The notes beneath the pieces are model-generated. The model was not told the origin of the DNA. It worked only from the letters and a program-made list of their open reading frames with translations, and made no database searches. From Candidatus Peribacteria bacterium (GTDB taxonomy: Bacteria; Patescibacteria; JAEDAM01; Absconditabacterales; Absconditicoccaceae): a stretch of DNA of 5,757 nt. The DNA lies in contig JAISKI010000058.1 of assembly GCA_031261265.1 (NCBI GenBank), forward strand, positions 1 through 5,757, written 5' to 3'. Shown piece by piece: positions 1 to 5,425 of the stretch. The first letter of the stretch is position 1. Each line of letters begins with the position of its first letter. Made by a program: the position numbers and the translations under genes.

Positions 1-2
1 TA

Positions 3-401
3 ACGATTGTGGAAAGATTAACGAGGTTTGTAATAATTGTAAAACTAGAGAGAGCGACGAAAGAAACAGTAAAACAGGCAATTATCAAAGCACTATCTCA
101 CTATGTTGTACATAGTATAACAAGTGATAATGGAAGTGAGTTTGCAGGAATGAGCGAAATTGCAAAAGAGTTGAGTTGTTTAGTTTACCGTTGCCATCCC
201 TATTCCTCACGAGAAAAATGAAGCAATGAAAACAATAATGGTATTATCAGATGGTTCTGTCCCAAAGGATTATCAATCCAACAATATAATAAAGAATATA
301 TCAAAGAAGTTGAGAGAAAAATAAATAATAAACCAAGAAAAATACTCAAATATAGAACCGCTTTAATCTTGTTTACTTATTACTTAAATCAAGTTATCTA
401 G
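3..401 (+). CDS. IS30-family transposase, C-terminal part (5' end outside window)
   Basis: This is the C-terminal 132 residues of a DDE transposase of the IS30 family, the enzyme that cuts and joins the ends of its own insertion sequence. The frame is open to the left edge, so the start and the first catalytic Asp lie outside. The second catalytic Asp is in ITSDNGSEF (D codon at 126-128) and the catalytic Glu is in GSNENNNGIIR (E codon at 228-230). Exactly 33 residues separate them, the D(33)E spacing known for IS30. That spacing counts the TGA at 219-221 as one residue, where the family has a conserved Gly (ERGSNEN). The family tail motif NNKPRK-YRT is present near the end, and the stop is TAG at 399-401. 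With the standard code this would look like a pseudogene cut at 221; I read it as intact over the visible part. Whether the element is active is unknown. Confidence 0.88.
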
Positions 402-676
402 TTCTTATCTTATTTTGAATGGTGTTTGGTGCATTTTGCTTGAAAATTCGTCATAGAAAAATTATCTCAAGAAGAGGCTATATTGTGGCTTTTAGACATT
501 TATTTCTGTCAGCTGATAATCATCGGAGATGTAATGTATAATCTCTTCCTTATGTAGGGCTTCCAGATGATTGACACCATTCAGTATCTACAAATGAACA
601 ACTATATTCTACTCTACAAACTAACACTACTACAGTAAAAACTATCTGATTTTTATCCAATAACAATAAAGATCCC
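402..676. other. Region with no supportable gene between IS30 end and MFS gene
   Basis: Apart from the probable IS30 end, I see no recognisable gene in these 275 bases on either strand. In the transposase frame an open stretch runs from 402 to a TAG at 555-557 and includes a hydrophobic segment (ILWLLDIYF, then CQLIIIIGDV). In another frame an ATG at 419 gives a 40-residue ORF ending TAA at 539-541. In that same frame, reading TGA as Gly, the plus strand is open from 542 through 676 into the antisense of the transporter, with a Thr/Asn-rich translation. None resembles a known family. The region could be a decayed gene flanking the insertion or plain intergenic DNA. No clear hairpin terminator for the leftward MFS gene was found here. 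Confidence 0.4.
426..449 (+). repeat. Probable right terminal inverted repeat of the IS30-family element
   Basis: About 25 bases after the transposase stop lies a stretch beginning TTTGGTGCATTTTGCTTGAA and ending near ATTC. It resembles, from memory, the pattern at IS30-family ends (TTGCACTT or GTGCATTT, then a T-rich part and TTGA-AATTC). The distance of roughly 50 bases from stop to element end is normal for the family. The left end is outside the window, so the inverted match and the target duplication cannot be verified and the exact outer base is uncertain. Confidence 0.4.
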
Positions 677-2038
677 TTACGCCACTTCTCCTCTCTCAGG
701 ATGACTACGATACTGCATCATCTTTCTCACCACCAGATACAATCCCAATCCAAAAATAATAATCCCGATCACAATAAATCCCGTCTTGATTCCTACGATC
801 GCCGACAAAGCCCCAAATCCAAGCGATCCAGCAATTTCCCCCATCTTTCCCACGAAATCCTGAGCTCCTGTCATCACCCCCTTATCTTTCTGGGCAGTAT
901 AAGAGCTCACTAAAGCCGAGGTCAACGGATAGAGCAAAGCGATTCCCAGAGCAATGACAAACGTCAAAATAAGGATCACTACAAAATCATCATGCATTCC
1001 CAGTAACACATAAAATACCGACATAAAAAGCAGAATCACAGAAATAAGCAACTTTTTATTGTATTTATCTCCAAGTTTTCCTGTAAAAATATTGATCAAG
1101 TACGGAGCTTTCATCACCGCAAAAACAATCGCGATTTGAGAAAGAGTTAAATTATTTGCAACCGCTACAATAGGAATAAACAGAAACCCTACATAATTGA
1201 GTAAATTCACCAGAAACATACTCCCCAGAGCTACATACATTTTTGCATCATAGGACCTCAAAAGCGATCGTATTCTTTTTCGAGCAGAAAGGGAAAAACA
1301 TTCTTTCGTAAACTGTCTGAGAAATCCGTGCTCTCAGAGAAAATTTTGCTCAGATTCATCTGTTTCTTCGGTTTCAATCATCAGTTCCTGTCCTATTCTT
1401 TCCTGCATATGAAACCAAGTTCTATTATGACGTGAAGAAAGCACTGACTTAATTTTCTGATCTTGCAAAAGGGAAATCAACGCAAAAATCGCCACAAAAA
1501 AGTACATAAAAGGAAGCTCCAAATAAGAGACTAATAAGGCACTGATCAATGCTCCCAAAATCTGAGCTCCATTTGAACTGGAAAAATAAGCTCCAAAAAT
1601 CTGAGTTTGATTGTGTTTATTCGCCGTTTTCCCGTAATAACTACGATACGTAGTAAAGGTTGTCGCCGAAGCAAATCCATTGAGTAAGGTCGCTAAAATC
1701 AGTAATTCTCGCGACATCATTAATCCTGCAAAGAAAAAGAGTACCGCACAGAAAACATACAGAATTTTTCCAATCAGGAGCAAATATTTAATATTCATGC
1801 GATCATTCAGATTCCCAATAGGAATCACGAGAGCTAACTTTGCCAAAGCCAAAATCGTCCCAATTGCCGTAATTCCCCAAGGATTACCAATAATCCCTTG
1901 TACATAGAGAGAGAAAAACGTATCAGTACCTAATCCCCATCCAATCATAAAAAGGAAAAGAGAAAAAGAAATAAATCTGATCTGAATTGGCAGACCTTCT
2001 GTTAATTTTTTAGCATGATGCTTGAGGATTTTTAGCAT
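677..2038 (-). CDS. MFS transporter, 12 transmembrane segments, one UGA read as Gly
   Basis: A 453-residue major facilitator superfamily permease of the inner membrane, probably a proton-coupled exporter or importer; the substrate cannot be told. Two six-helix halves are visible. The loop after helix 2 carries the MFS motif A (G75-N-L-N-D79-R80 to K84), and its echo in the second half is G320-K-L-G-D324 to K329. A charged central loop of about 60 residues (around 200-262, rich in E, K and R) joins the halves. The only in-frame TGA (1334-1336, residue 235) lies in that loop. With the standard code the gene would appear as two separate half-permeases in the same frame; no frameshift is needed to join them. 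Start: ATG at 2036-2038, with an in-frame TAA two codons upstream. No Shine-Dalgarno is seen. Stop TAA at 677-679. It follows the dCMP deaminase gene by 22 bases on the same strand, so the two are likely co-transcribed. Confidence 0.88.
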
Positions 2039-2061
2039 GAAGTTTTAGAACAAAAAATAAA

Positions 2062-2619
2062 TTACTTTATGGAATACTGTTCTACTTCTTGGTGAAGATA
2101 AATTAATTCTACCCCAGCATTCTTGAAAATTTCTTCACTTTCATCAGCATCATGATACCTCTTGTCACAAACCACTCTCTGAATCCCACAAGCCACAATC
2201 ACATGAGCACAGTGACGAACTGTACACGGAGTCATCGTACAGTAGAGTGTTGCTCCCTCCAGAGAAATACCACTTTTCGTAGCATTAGCTATAGCACCGT
2301 GTTCAGCACAGACATTTCTCATACAATGTTCACTCTCATGTCCATCTGCATGAATAAATTTCGTCATCTGATGTCAAACCTCATCACACGTAGGATTTCC
2401 ATGAGGAGCAGTGACGAAAGCGGTTGCTAAAATTCTTTCTTCTTTCACGATAATACATCAGCTTTTTCCCCTATTACAGGTAGCTTTTTCCCCTAACACA
2501 CGCACAATATCCATAAAATATTCATCCCAAGAAATATCTTCTGGTTTGAGGTAGCCGTGATCTTTAATAATTCAGGTTTCTTCTTGCATTAGATTTGAAA
2601 AGAAATAAAATTCTGTCAT
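2062..2619 (-). CDS. dCMP deaminase (ComEB-type), three UGA codons read as Gly
   Basis: A 185-residue zinc-dependent deoxycytidylate deaminase, converting dCMP to dUMP, the precursor for thymidylate. The family order is visible: SWDEYFMDIV (about residue 30), a NRGKSGCIIVKE strand, APHGNPTCDEVG (about 70-82), the CAE zinc and catalytic motif (C104, E106), then TPC-TVRH-C (C132 and C137 as the other zinc ligands). TGA at 2458-2460 (G54) and 2374-2376 (G82) fall on the conserved glycines of these motifs; a third is at 2572-2574 (G16). With the standard code only the last 101 residues would be found. Two oddities: the first ligand is Cys where dCMP deaminases usually have His (HAE), and four residues rather than two separate the last two cysteines. 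Start ATG at 2617-2619 is chosen because of the promoter directly before it; ATG at 2587-2589 is an alternative. Stop TAA at 2062-2064. First gene of a leftward unit with the MFS transporter. Confidence 0.88.
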
Positions 2620-2654
2620 AAGGCTATTATAGTCAGAATCCCAAAAAATGCAAA
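2620..2654 (-). promoter_or_regulatory. Promoter of the dCMP deaminase unit, probably giving a leaderless mRNA
   Basis: On the minus strand a perfect TATAAT (-10) lies at 2631-2626. A TTTGCA (4 of 6 to the -35 consensus) lies at 2654-2649, with a spacer of 17 bases. Only six bases (AGCCTT) separate the -10 box from the ATG at 2619, so the expected transcription start is the A of the start codon or very near it. That would make the message leaderless. If translation instead begins at 2589, the leader would be about 30 bases. Confidence 0.6.
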
Positions 2655-2688
2655 AAATAAAGAACTTTTACCCCCTCATCTCCAACTC

Positions 2689-3225
2689 ATGAAAAAAATT
2701 CTGATGATTGTTGCAAATCAGGACTTCCAAGACCTCGAATTTGGAAATCCCTACGCCCTCTTCCAGCAACAAGGCTATGAGATCGATATTGCCTCTTGAG
2801 CAGGAGGAAAATGTTTTTGAGTATTTGGCAGAGAAATAGAAAACAGTTTAAAATTTGATGAAGTAGCTCCCAAAGACTACGATGCAATCGTCTTTGTCGG
2901 TGGAGGAGGAGCTTATGAAGAATATTTGGACGATGAACGTTATCTGGAATTAGCAAAACAAAGTCTATTCTCACCAAACGGCGAAACGAGAATTCTCAGT
3001 GCTATCTGCATCGCCCCCAGCCTGTTAGCTCCCACCAGACTCTTTGAAGGGAAAGAAGTGACGGGACGAGATGATGGGAAAGGGACTGAAATTGCAATAC
3101 TAGAAGAAAGTTGAGCAAAATTCATCGATCAGGACGTAGTTCGTGATGGGAATATCATCACAGCAAATGGTCCTCAGGCGAGTGTAGCGTTTGGATGGAA
3201 GATTATTGAGGCATTGGAGGAATAA
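2689..3225 (+). CDS. DJ-1/PfpI-family protein, three UGA codons read as Gly
   Basis: A 178-residue single-domain protein of the DJ-1/PfpI superfamily (class I glutamine amidotransferase-like fold), whose members include deglycases, chaperones, glyoxalase III-type enzymes and redox sensors; the exact activity cannot be told. Visible are the first strand MKKILMIVANQDFQDLEF with the conserved acidic residue E17, the FVGGGGAYE loop (about residues 69-77), and the nucleophile elbow SAICIAPSLLA with C107. This matches the E18/C106 pair of human DJ-1. The residue after Cys is Ile, not the His of PfpI proteases, which argues against a classical protease. The end NGPQASVAFGWKIIEAL is typical of the family. 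TGA codons at 2797, 2818 and 3112 (residues 37, 44, 142) are read as Gly; with the standard code the gene would be in pieces. Start ATG at 2689, no Shine-Dalgarno. Stop TAA. Divergent from the dCMP deaminase, with 69 bases between. Confidence 0.87.
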
Positions 3226-3271
3226 TTTTCTCTTGCAATTCCCTACACTTTATACCTTTACAGAGAAAAAA

Positions 3272-3280
3272 TGATATAGT
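3272..3280 (+). promoter_or_regulatory. Possible extended -10 promoter for the acetyltransferase/methyltransferase pair
   Basis: TGATATAGT fits an extended -10 element (TG, one base, then TATAGT, 5 of 6 to TATAAT). No good -35 box is seen at the usual distance, which extended -10 promoters can do without. Transcription would start near 3287, leaving a leader of about 77 bases before the ATG at 3364. It lies in the 138-base gap after the DJ-1-family gene, which has no obvious strong terminator. Confidence 0.35.
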
Positions 3281-3363
3281 GAATTACCGTGGTTCAAAAT
3301 ATAAGAATGTAGTAATAAATCAAGAAAATAAATCAGACTTTTTACCACTTTATCACAACTAAA

Positions 3364-3918
3364 ATGGACATCTTTACTCAAGGATTAGAAACAGAAAGAA
3401 TGTATCTCGTCCCCCTAGAGGAGAAATATGCAGAAGATTATTTCCGTGAATTAAATGCAGAAATAACGAAATACATGACCCCCTCACCCGCCAAAGACAT
3501 TTCAGAAACGAAAGCTCGAATGCAAGGAACTATCCAAAAGATGCAACGTAAGGAAAAAATTGCCTTAGTGTACATAAATAAAACTACTTCCGAATTCATC
3601 GGAGGATTGAATATTTCTGGACTTGGAAATCCTACTCTAAAAGTAGGACTTTGGACAAAGAAATCTGTACATGGACAGGGATTTGGAAGAGAAGGAATGC
3701 TAGCATTAATTGAACGAGTACAAAAAAATCTGGATTTTGAGTACATTCTCTATCCTGCAGACAAAGACAACCGACCAAGTAGAAAAATCGCAGAACTCGC
3801 AGGAGGAATCTTGGAAGTAGATAAAAAGGGGGAAGAAATTGTAATCAGAGAAGCCACCGCTGACCCTGAGAAGTTTTTAAACGCAGTAGAATATAAAATT
3901 TACAAACGTAATGCCTAA
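3364..3918 (+). CDS. GNAT acetyltransferase, RimJ/RimL type
   Basis: A 184-residue GCN5-related N-acetyltransferase, expected to move an acetyl group from acetyl-CoA to an amine. The layout is that of the RimJ/RimL (Acetyltransf_3) branch: an N-terminal strand LETERMYLVPLEEKYAEDYF, a central FIGGLNISGL strand, the acetyl-CoA pyrophosphate loop HGQGFGREGMLAL (residues 103-115), and the DNRPSRKIAELAGG motif (135-148) that closes the CoA site. The branch includes enzymes acting on ribosomal proteins and on small molecules; the substrate here cannot be told. There are no in-frame TGA codons, so the reading is the same in either code. Start ATG at 3364 without Shine-Dalgarno; stop TAA at 3916-3918. 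It overlaps the next gene by 8 bases, which suggests translational coupling and a shared role. Confidence 0.85.
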   Translation: MDIFTQGLETERMYLVPLEEKYAEDYFRELNAEITKYMTPSPAKDISETKARMQGTIQKMQRKEKIALVYINKTTSEFIGGLNISGLGNPTLKVGLWTKKSVHGQGFGREGMLALIERVQKNLDFEYILYPADKDNRPSRKIAELAGGILEVDKKGEEIVIREATADPEKFLNAVEYKIYKRNA

Positions 3919-4651
3919 TTACAACGAAGCACTTCGCTATGAGATCTTTGTAAAAGAAGAATATGCTTGTGCCAAATCGGCAATACTTCAAGCAGACCTC
4001 ATTTTTGATATCGGCGGACATCTCGGTTATTTTTCTGAATGGTGCAGAAGTTTAGGAAGTGAAGCAGAAATTCATTACTTTGAACCGCTCCCATTCTTGT
4101 ATAAAGAAGCAAAAGAAAGGTTAAAAGATGATCCTAAGATAACTTTTCACAACTTTGGAATTGGAGCGAAAGAGGAAGAAATCAGCTTTTTCGTCAACGA
4201 AGAAAAGTCCATGCAGTCTAGTCACTACGAGTCCTTTTTGAATAAAAATGGAAAAAAAGTGAAAGTACAAATGAAACAATTCAGTAGGGAAAGGGCTCGC
4301 CCCTTTCCGAACAATATCAAATTTCCCTTTCCGAACAATATTAAATTCCCCTTTCCGAACAATATCAAATTTCCCTTTCCGAACAATATCAAATCCCCCT
4401 TTCCGAACAAACAAATAAAAACAGTAATGAAGCTCGATATTGAAGGAATGGAATACGAAGTCTTAGAGAGTCGAGATAATGAAATCCGAAACAACATTTG
4501 AACGCTTATCATGGAAATACATTTTTTGAAAGACGGAGATGAAAAAAAATATAAAAAGCTAAAAAAAAAGTTGGAACAAATTTTTTGAACAGTTCAAGAA
4601 AAAATCAGTACTTATACCGATAAAATCAGATTGATCTTTGCCGAAAAATAG
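3911..4651 (+). CDS. FkbM-family methyltransferase with an in-frame tandem-repeat insertion
   Basis: A 246-residue SAM-dependent methyltransferase of the FkbM type, typically acting on hydroxyls of sugars or other secondary metabolites. Visible are the SAM-binding loop LIFDIGGHLGYFS (residues 30-42), the acidic end of the next strand in IHYFEP (54-59), and the family motif KLDIEGMEYEVLE (174-186), followed by a LIMEIHF strand. TGA codons at 4499-4501 (G197, just before that strand) and 4586-4588 (G226) are read as Gly; the stop is TAG at 4649-4651. In the standard code it would lose its last 50 residues. Between VQMKQF (119-124) and QIKTVMKLDIEG sit about 36 residues of four and a half copies of PFPNNIKF, encoded by a 24-base tandem repeat. 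This looks like an insertion in a surface loop. Start ATG at 3911 lies inside the end of the acetyltransferase gene (8-base overlap). The target molecule is unknown. Confidence 0.83.
4288..4308 (+). repeat. Inverted repeat (hairpin) at the left edge of the tandem array
   Basis: GGAAAGGG at 4288-4295 is the exact reverse complement of CCCTTTCC at 4301-4308, with a 5-base loop. The right arm is the first eight bases of the first 24-base repeat unit, so each downstream unit could also pair with the left arm. It lies inside the methyltransferase coding sequence and has no T-run, so it is not a terminator. Confidence 0.7.
4301..4410 (+). repeat. Tandem 24-base repeat, four full units plus a 14-base partial
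   Basis: Units begin at 4301, 4325, 4349, 4373 and 4397, each starting CCCTTTCCGAACAATAT. They differ by only one or two bases near their ends (for example ATTAAATTC in unit 2 and ATCAAATCC in unit 4). The period is eight codons and in frame, coding PFPNNIKF. No unit contains a stop. The near identity suggests recent expansion by slippage or unequal recombination. The differences are partly synonymous (AATATT for AATATC). Confidence 0.95.
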
Positions 4652-4655
4652 GGAG

Positions 4656-4698
4656 TAAGAAAAAAAAGAGTAAAAATAATGAATTTTCTCTTGTTTTT
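4656..4698 (+). terminator. Possible A/T-rich terminator after the methyltransferase gene
   Basis: AAGAG (4666-4670) pairs with CTCTT (4688-4692). The stem extends inward by four A-T pairs past a bulged T, with a loop of about eight bases, and GTTTTTTA follows. An A-tract precedes it. The stem is weak because it is mostly A-T, but the place, 15 bases after the TAG stop, fits a terminator of the acetyltransferase/methyltransferase unit. Confidence 0.35.
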
Positions 4699-4711
4699 TA
4701 GCATAAAAAAA

Positions 4712-4738
4712 CTACTCATACTCGTGAGTAGATATTTT
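4712..4738 (+). terminator. Terminator-like hairpin upstream of the histone-like gene
   Basis: CTACTCA (4712-4718) and TGAGTAG (4725-4731) form a perfect 7-base stem with a 6-base loop. Seven A bases come before it and ATATTTT after it. It could end transcription from the left, or partly from both sides given the A-tract. An operator is the alternative, since it sits 41 bases before the next ATG. Confidence 0.5.
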
Positions 4739-4772
4739 CTCCACTCCTTTTTATCGCTTAACAAGCCCCCTT

Positions 4773-5108
4773 ATGCCTACCAAAAAACCTGTAGCTAAGA
4801 AAGCTCCTGCAAAGAAACCCGTAGCTAAAAAAGCTCCTGCTAAAAAACCTGTAAAAAAAGCTCCTGCAAAGAAAGTAGTTGCGAAAGCAAAAGCTACAGT
4901 AAAAAAAGATGTAAAAAAAGCAACTGCTGTTGTAAAAAAAGATGTGAAGAAAGTGGAAAGTGGAGCTAAGAAATTAGTTGCAAAAGCAAAAGCTACCGTA
5001 AAGAAAGTTGAAAAAACTGTAAAAAAAGCCGTAGCTAAGAAACCCGTGACTAAAAAAACTCCTGCAAAGAAAGCTCCTGCTAAAAAAACTGTAGCTAAGA
5101 AAAAGTAA
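4773..5108 (+). CDS. Lysine-rich histone H1-like (AlgP-like) protein
   Basis: A 111-residue, extremely basic protein. By count 44 residues are Lys (about 40%), most of the rest Ala, Pro, Val and Thr, with no aromatic residue, four acidic residues and one Gly. It is built from degenerate 4-5 residue units such as PVAKK, APAKK, TVKK and DVKK. The two ends are rich in Pro-Ala-Lys and the middle (about 36-88) is Val/Ala/Lys-rich and could form an amphipathic helix. Such composition is that of eukaryotic H1 tails and of bacterial H1-like proteins (AlgP, Hc1/Hc2), which bind and compact DNA; binding to RNA or polyphosphate is an alternative. Low-complexity sequence makes homology weak evidence. Start ATG at 4773 without Shine-Dalgarno; stop TAA. 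It appears to be a single-gene unit, with a hairpin on each side. Confidence 0.8.
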   Translation: MPTKKPVAKKAPAKKPVAKKAPAKKPVKKAPAKKVVAKAKATVKKDVKKATAVVKKDVKKVESGAKKLVAKAKATVKKVEKTVKKAVAKKPVTKKTPAKKAPAKKTVAKKK

Positions 5109-5127
5109 GAATTTCCATTTTTGGGGG

Positions 5128-5165
5128 AAAGTTAGTAGACGATGTTGCTACTGACTTTTTCTTTT
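5128..5165 (+). terminator. Rho-independent terminator after the histone-like gene
   Basis: AAAGTTAGTAG (5128-5138) pairs with CTACTGACTTT (5148-5158), an 11-base stem with a single T-G wobble and a 9-base loop. It continues into a T-run (TTTTT, then C, then more T). It lies 20 bases after the TAA stop of the histone-like gene. Confidence 0.75.
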
Positions 5166-5192
5166 TCACAACCATTTTTTGTATTTTATGAT
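5165..5192 (+). promoter_or_regulatory. Possible promoter of the rpmJ-rpsM operon
   Basis: TTCACA (5165-5170, 5 of 6 to the -35 consensus) and TATGAT (5187-5192, 5 of 6 to -10) are 16 bases apart. Transcription would start near 5199, giving a leader of about 80 bases before rpmJ. A second, weaker pair exists downstream: TTGAAA at 5212-5217 and TATACA at 5234-5239, also 16 apart. I cannot tell which is used. The first overlaps the palindrome at 5181-5199. Confidence 0.35.
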
Positions 5193-5207
5193 AAAATACT
5201 AGTATTT
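5181..5207. repeat. Two overlapping palindromes upstream of the ribosomal-protein genes
   Basis: GTATTTTAT and ATAAAATAC are perfect 9-base arms around a single G (5181-5199). The right arm also takes part in a second perfect 14-base palindrome, AAATACTAGTATTT (5194-5207). The site overlaps the better candidate promoter. It could be an operator for a dimeric regulator, or a chance product of A/T-rich DNA. Confidence 0.5.
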
Positions 5208-5278
5208 CCTCTTGAAATTGATTTTCATTTTCATATACACTATGAACTGTAAGTTTATTTATTATCTGTTTTATACCG

Positions 5279-5395
5279 ATGAAAGTTGTATCTTCATTAA
5301 AGAAAAGGTGTATGTATTGCCAAATCATCAAAAGAAGAGGCAGACTCTATGTTAGTTGTAAAAGAAACCCTAGACATAAAGCTAGGCAAGGATAG
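5279..5395 (+). CDS. rpmJ: Ribosomal protein L36 (bL36)
   Basis: A 38-residue protein of the large ribosomal subunit. It matches the whole length of bacterial L36: [20 protein letters not shown] at the start, RGRLYVSC in the middle and NPRHKARQG at the end. The zinc-ribbon ligands of the C-type L36 are all present: C11, C14, C27 and H33. Start ATG at 5279 gives the standard N terminus; no Shine-Dalgarno is seen. The stop is TAG at 5393-5395. There are no TGA codons, so the code does not affect it. It lies 30 bases before rpsM, the usual bacterial gene order (rpmJ-rpsM, then normally rpsK, rpsD, rpoA). The infA gene that often precedes rpmJ is not here; the gene before it is the histone-like one. 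Confidence 0.95.
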   Translation: MKVVSSLKKRCMYCQIIKRRGRLYVSCKRNPRHKARQG

Positions 5396-5425
5396 TTTTT
5401 TTATTTATTGTACTGTTTGTAAACA

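Noticed and set aside
419..541. 40-codon ORF starting at ATG 419
   Set aside because: It runs through the probable IS30 end, has no recognisable motif and no start signal.
559..571. A 13-base identity (GCTTCCAGATGAT) with 5449-5461 in rpsM
   Set aside because: One exact 13-base match within a window this size is not far from chance, and the flanks do not match.
2687..2977. Minus-strand ORF of 96 codons
   Set aside because: It is antisense to the DJ-1-family gene, which has the family's motifs in order.
4301..4410. CRISPR array
   Set aside because: Units are directly adjacent with no spacers, in frame within a gene, and no cas genes are present.
4121..4512. Two minus-strand ORFs over the tandem repeat
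   Set aside because: They are shadows of the stop-free 24-base array and lie antisense to clear FkbM motifs.
5095..5331. Minus-strand ORF of 78 codons
   Set aside because: It covers the terminator, the palindromes and half of rpmJ and resembles no family; rpmJ on the other strand is certain.
5369..5386. Hairpin CCTAG/CTAGG followed by a T-run, as a terminator between rpmJ and rpsM
   Set aside because: The stem has only five pairs, lies within the rpmJ coding sequence, and the T-run is nine or more bases away; the genes belong to one operon.
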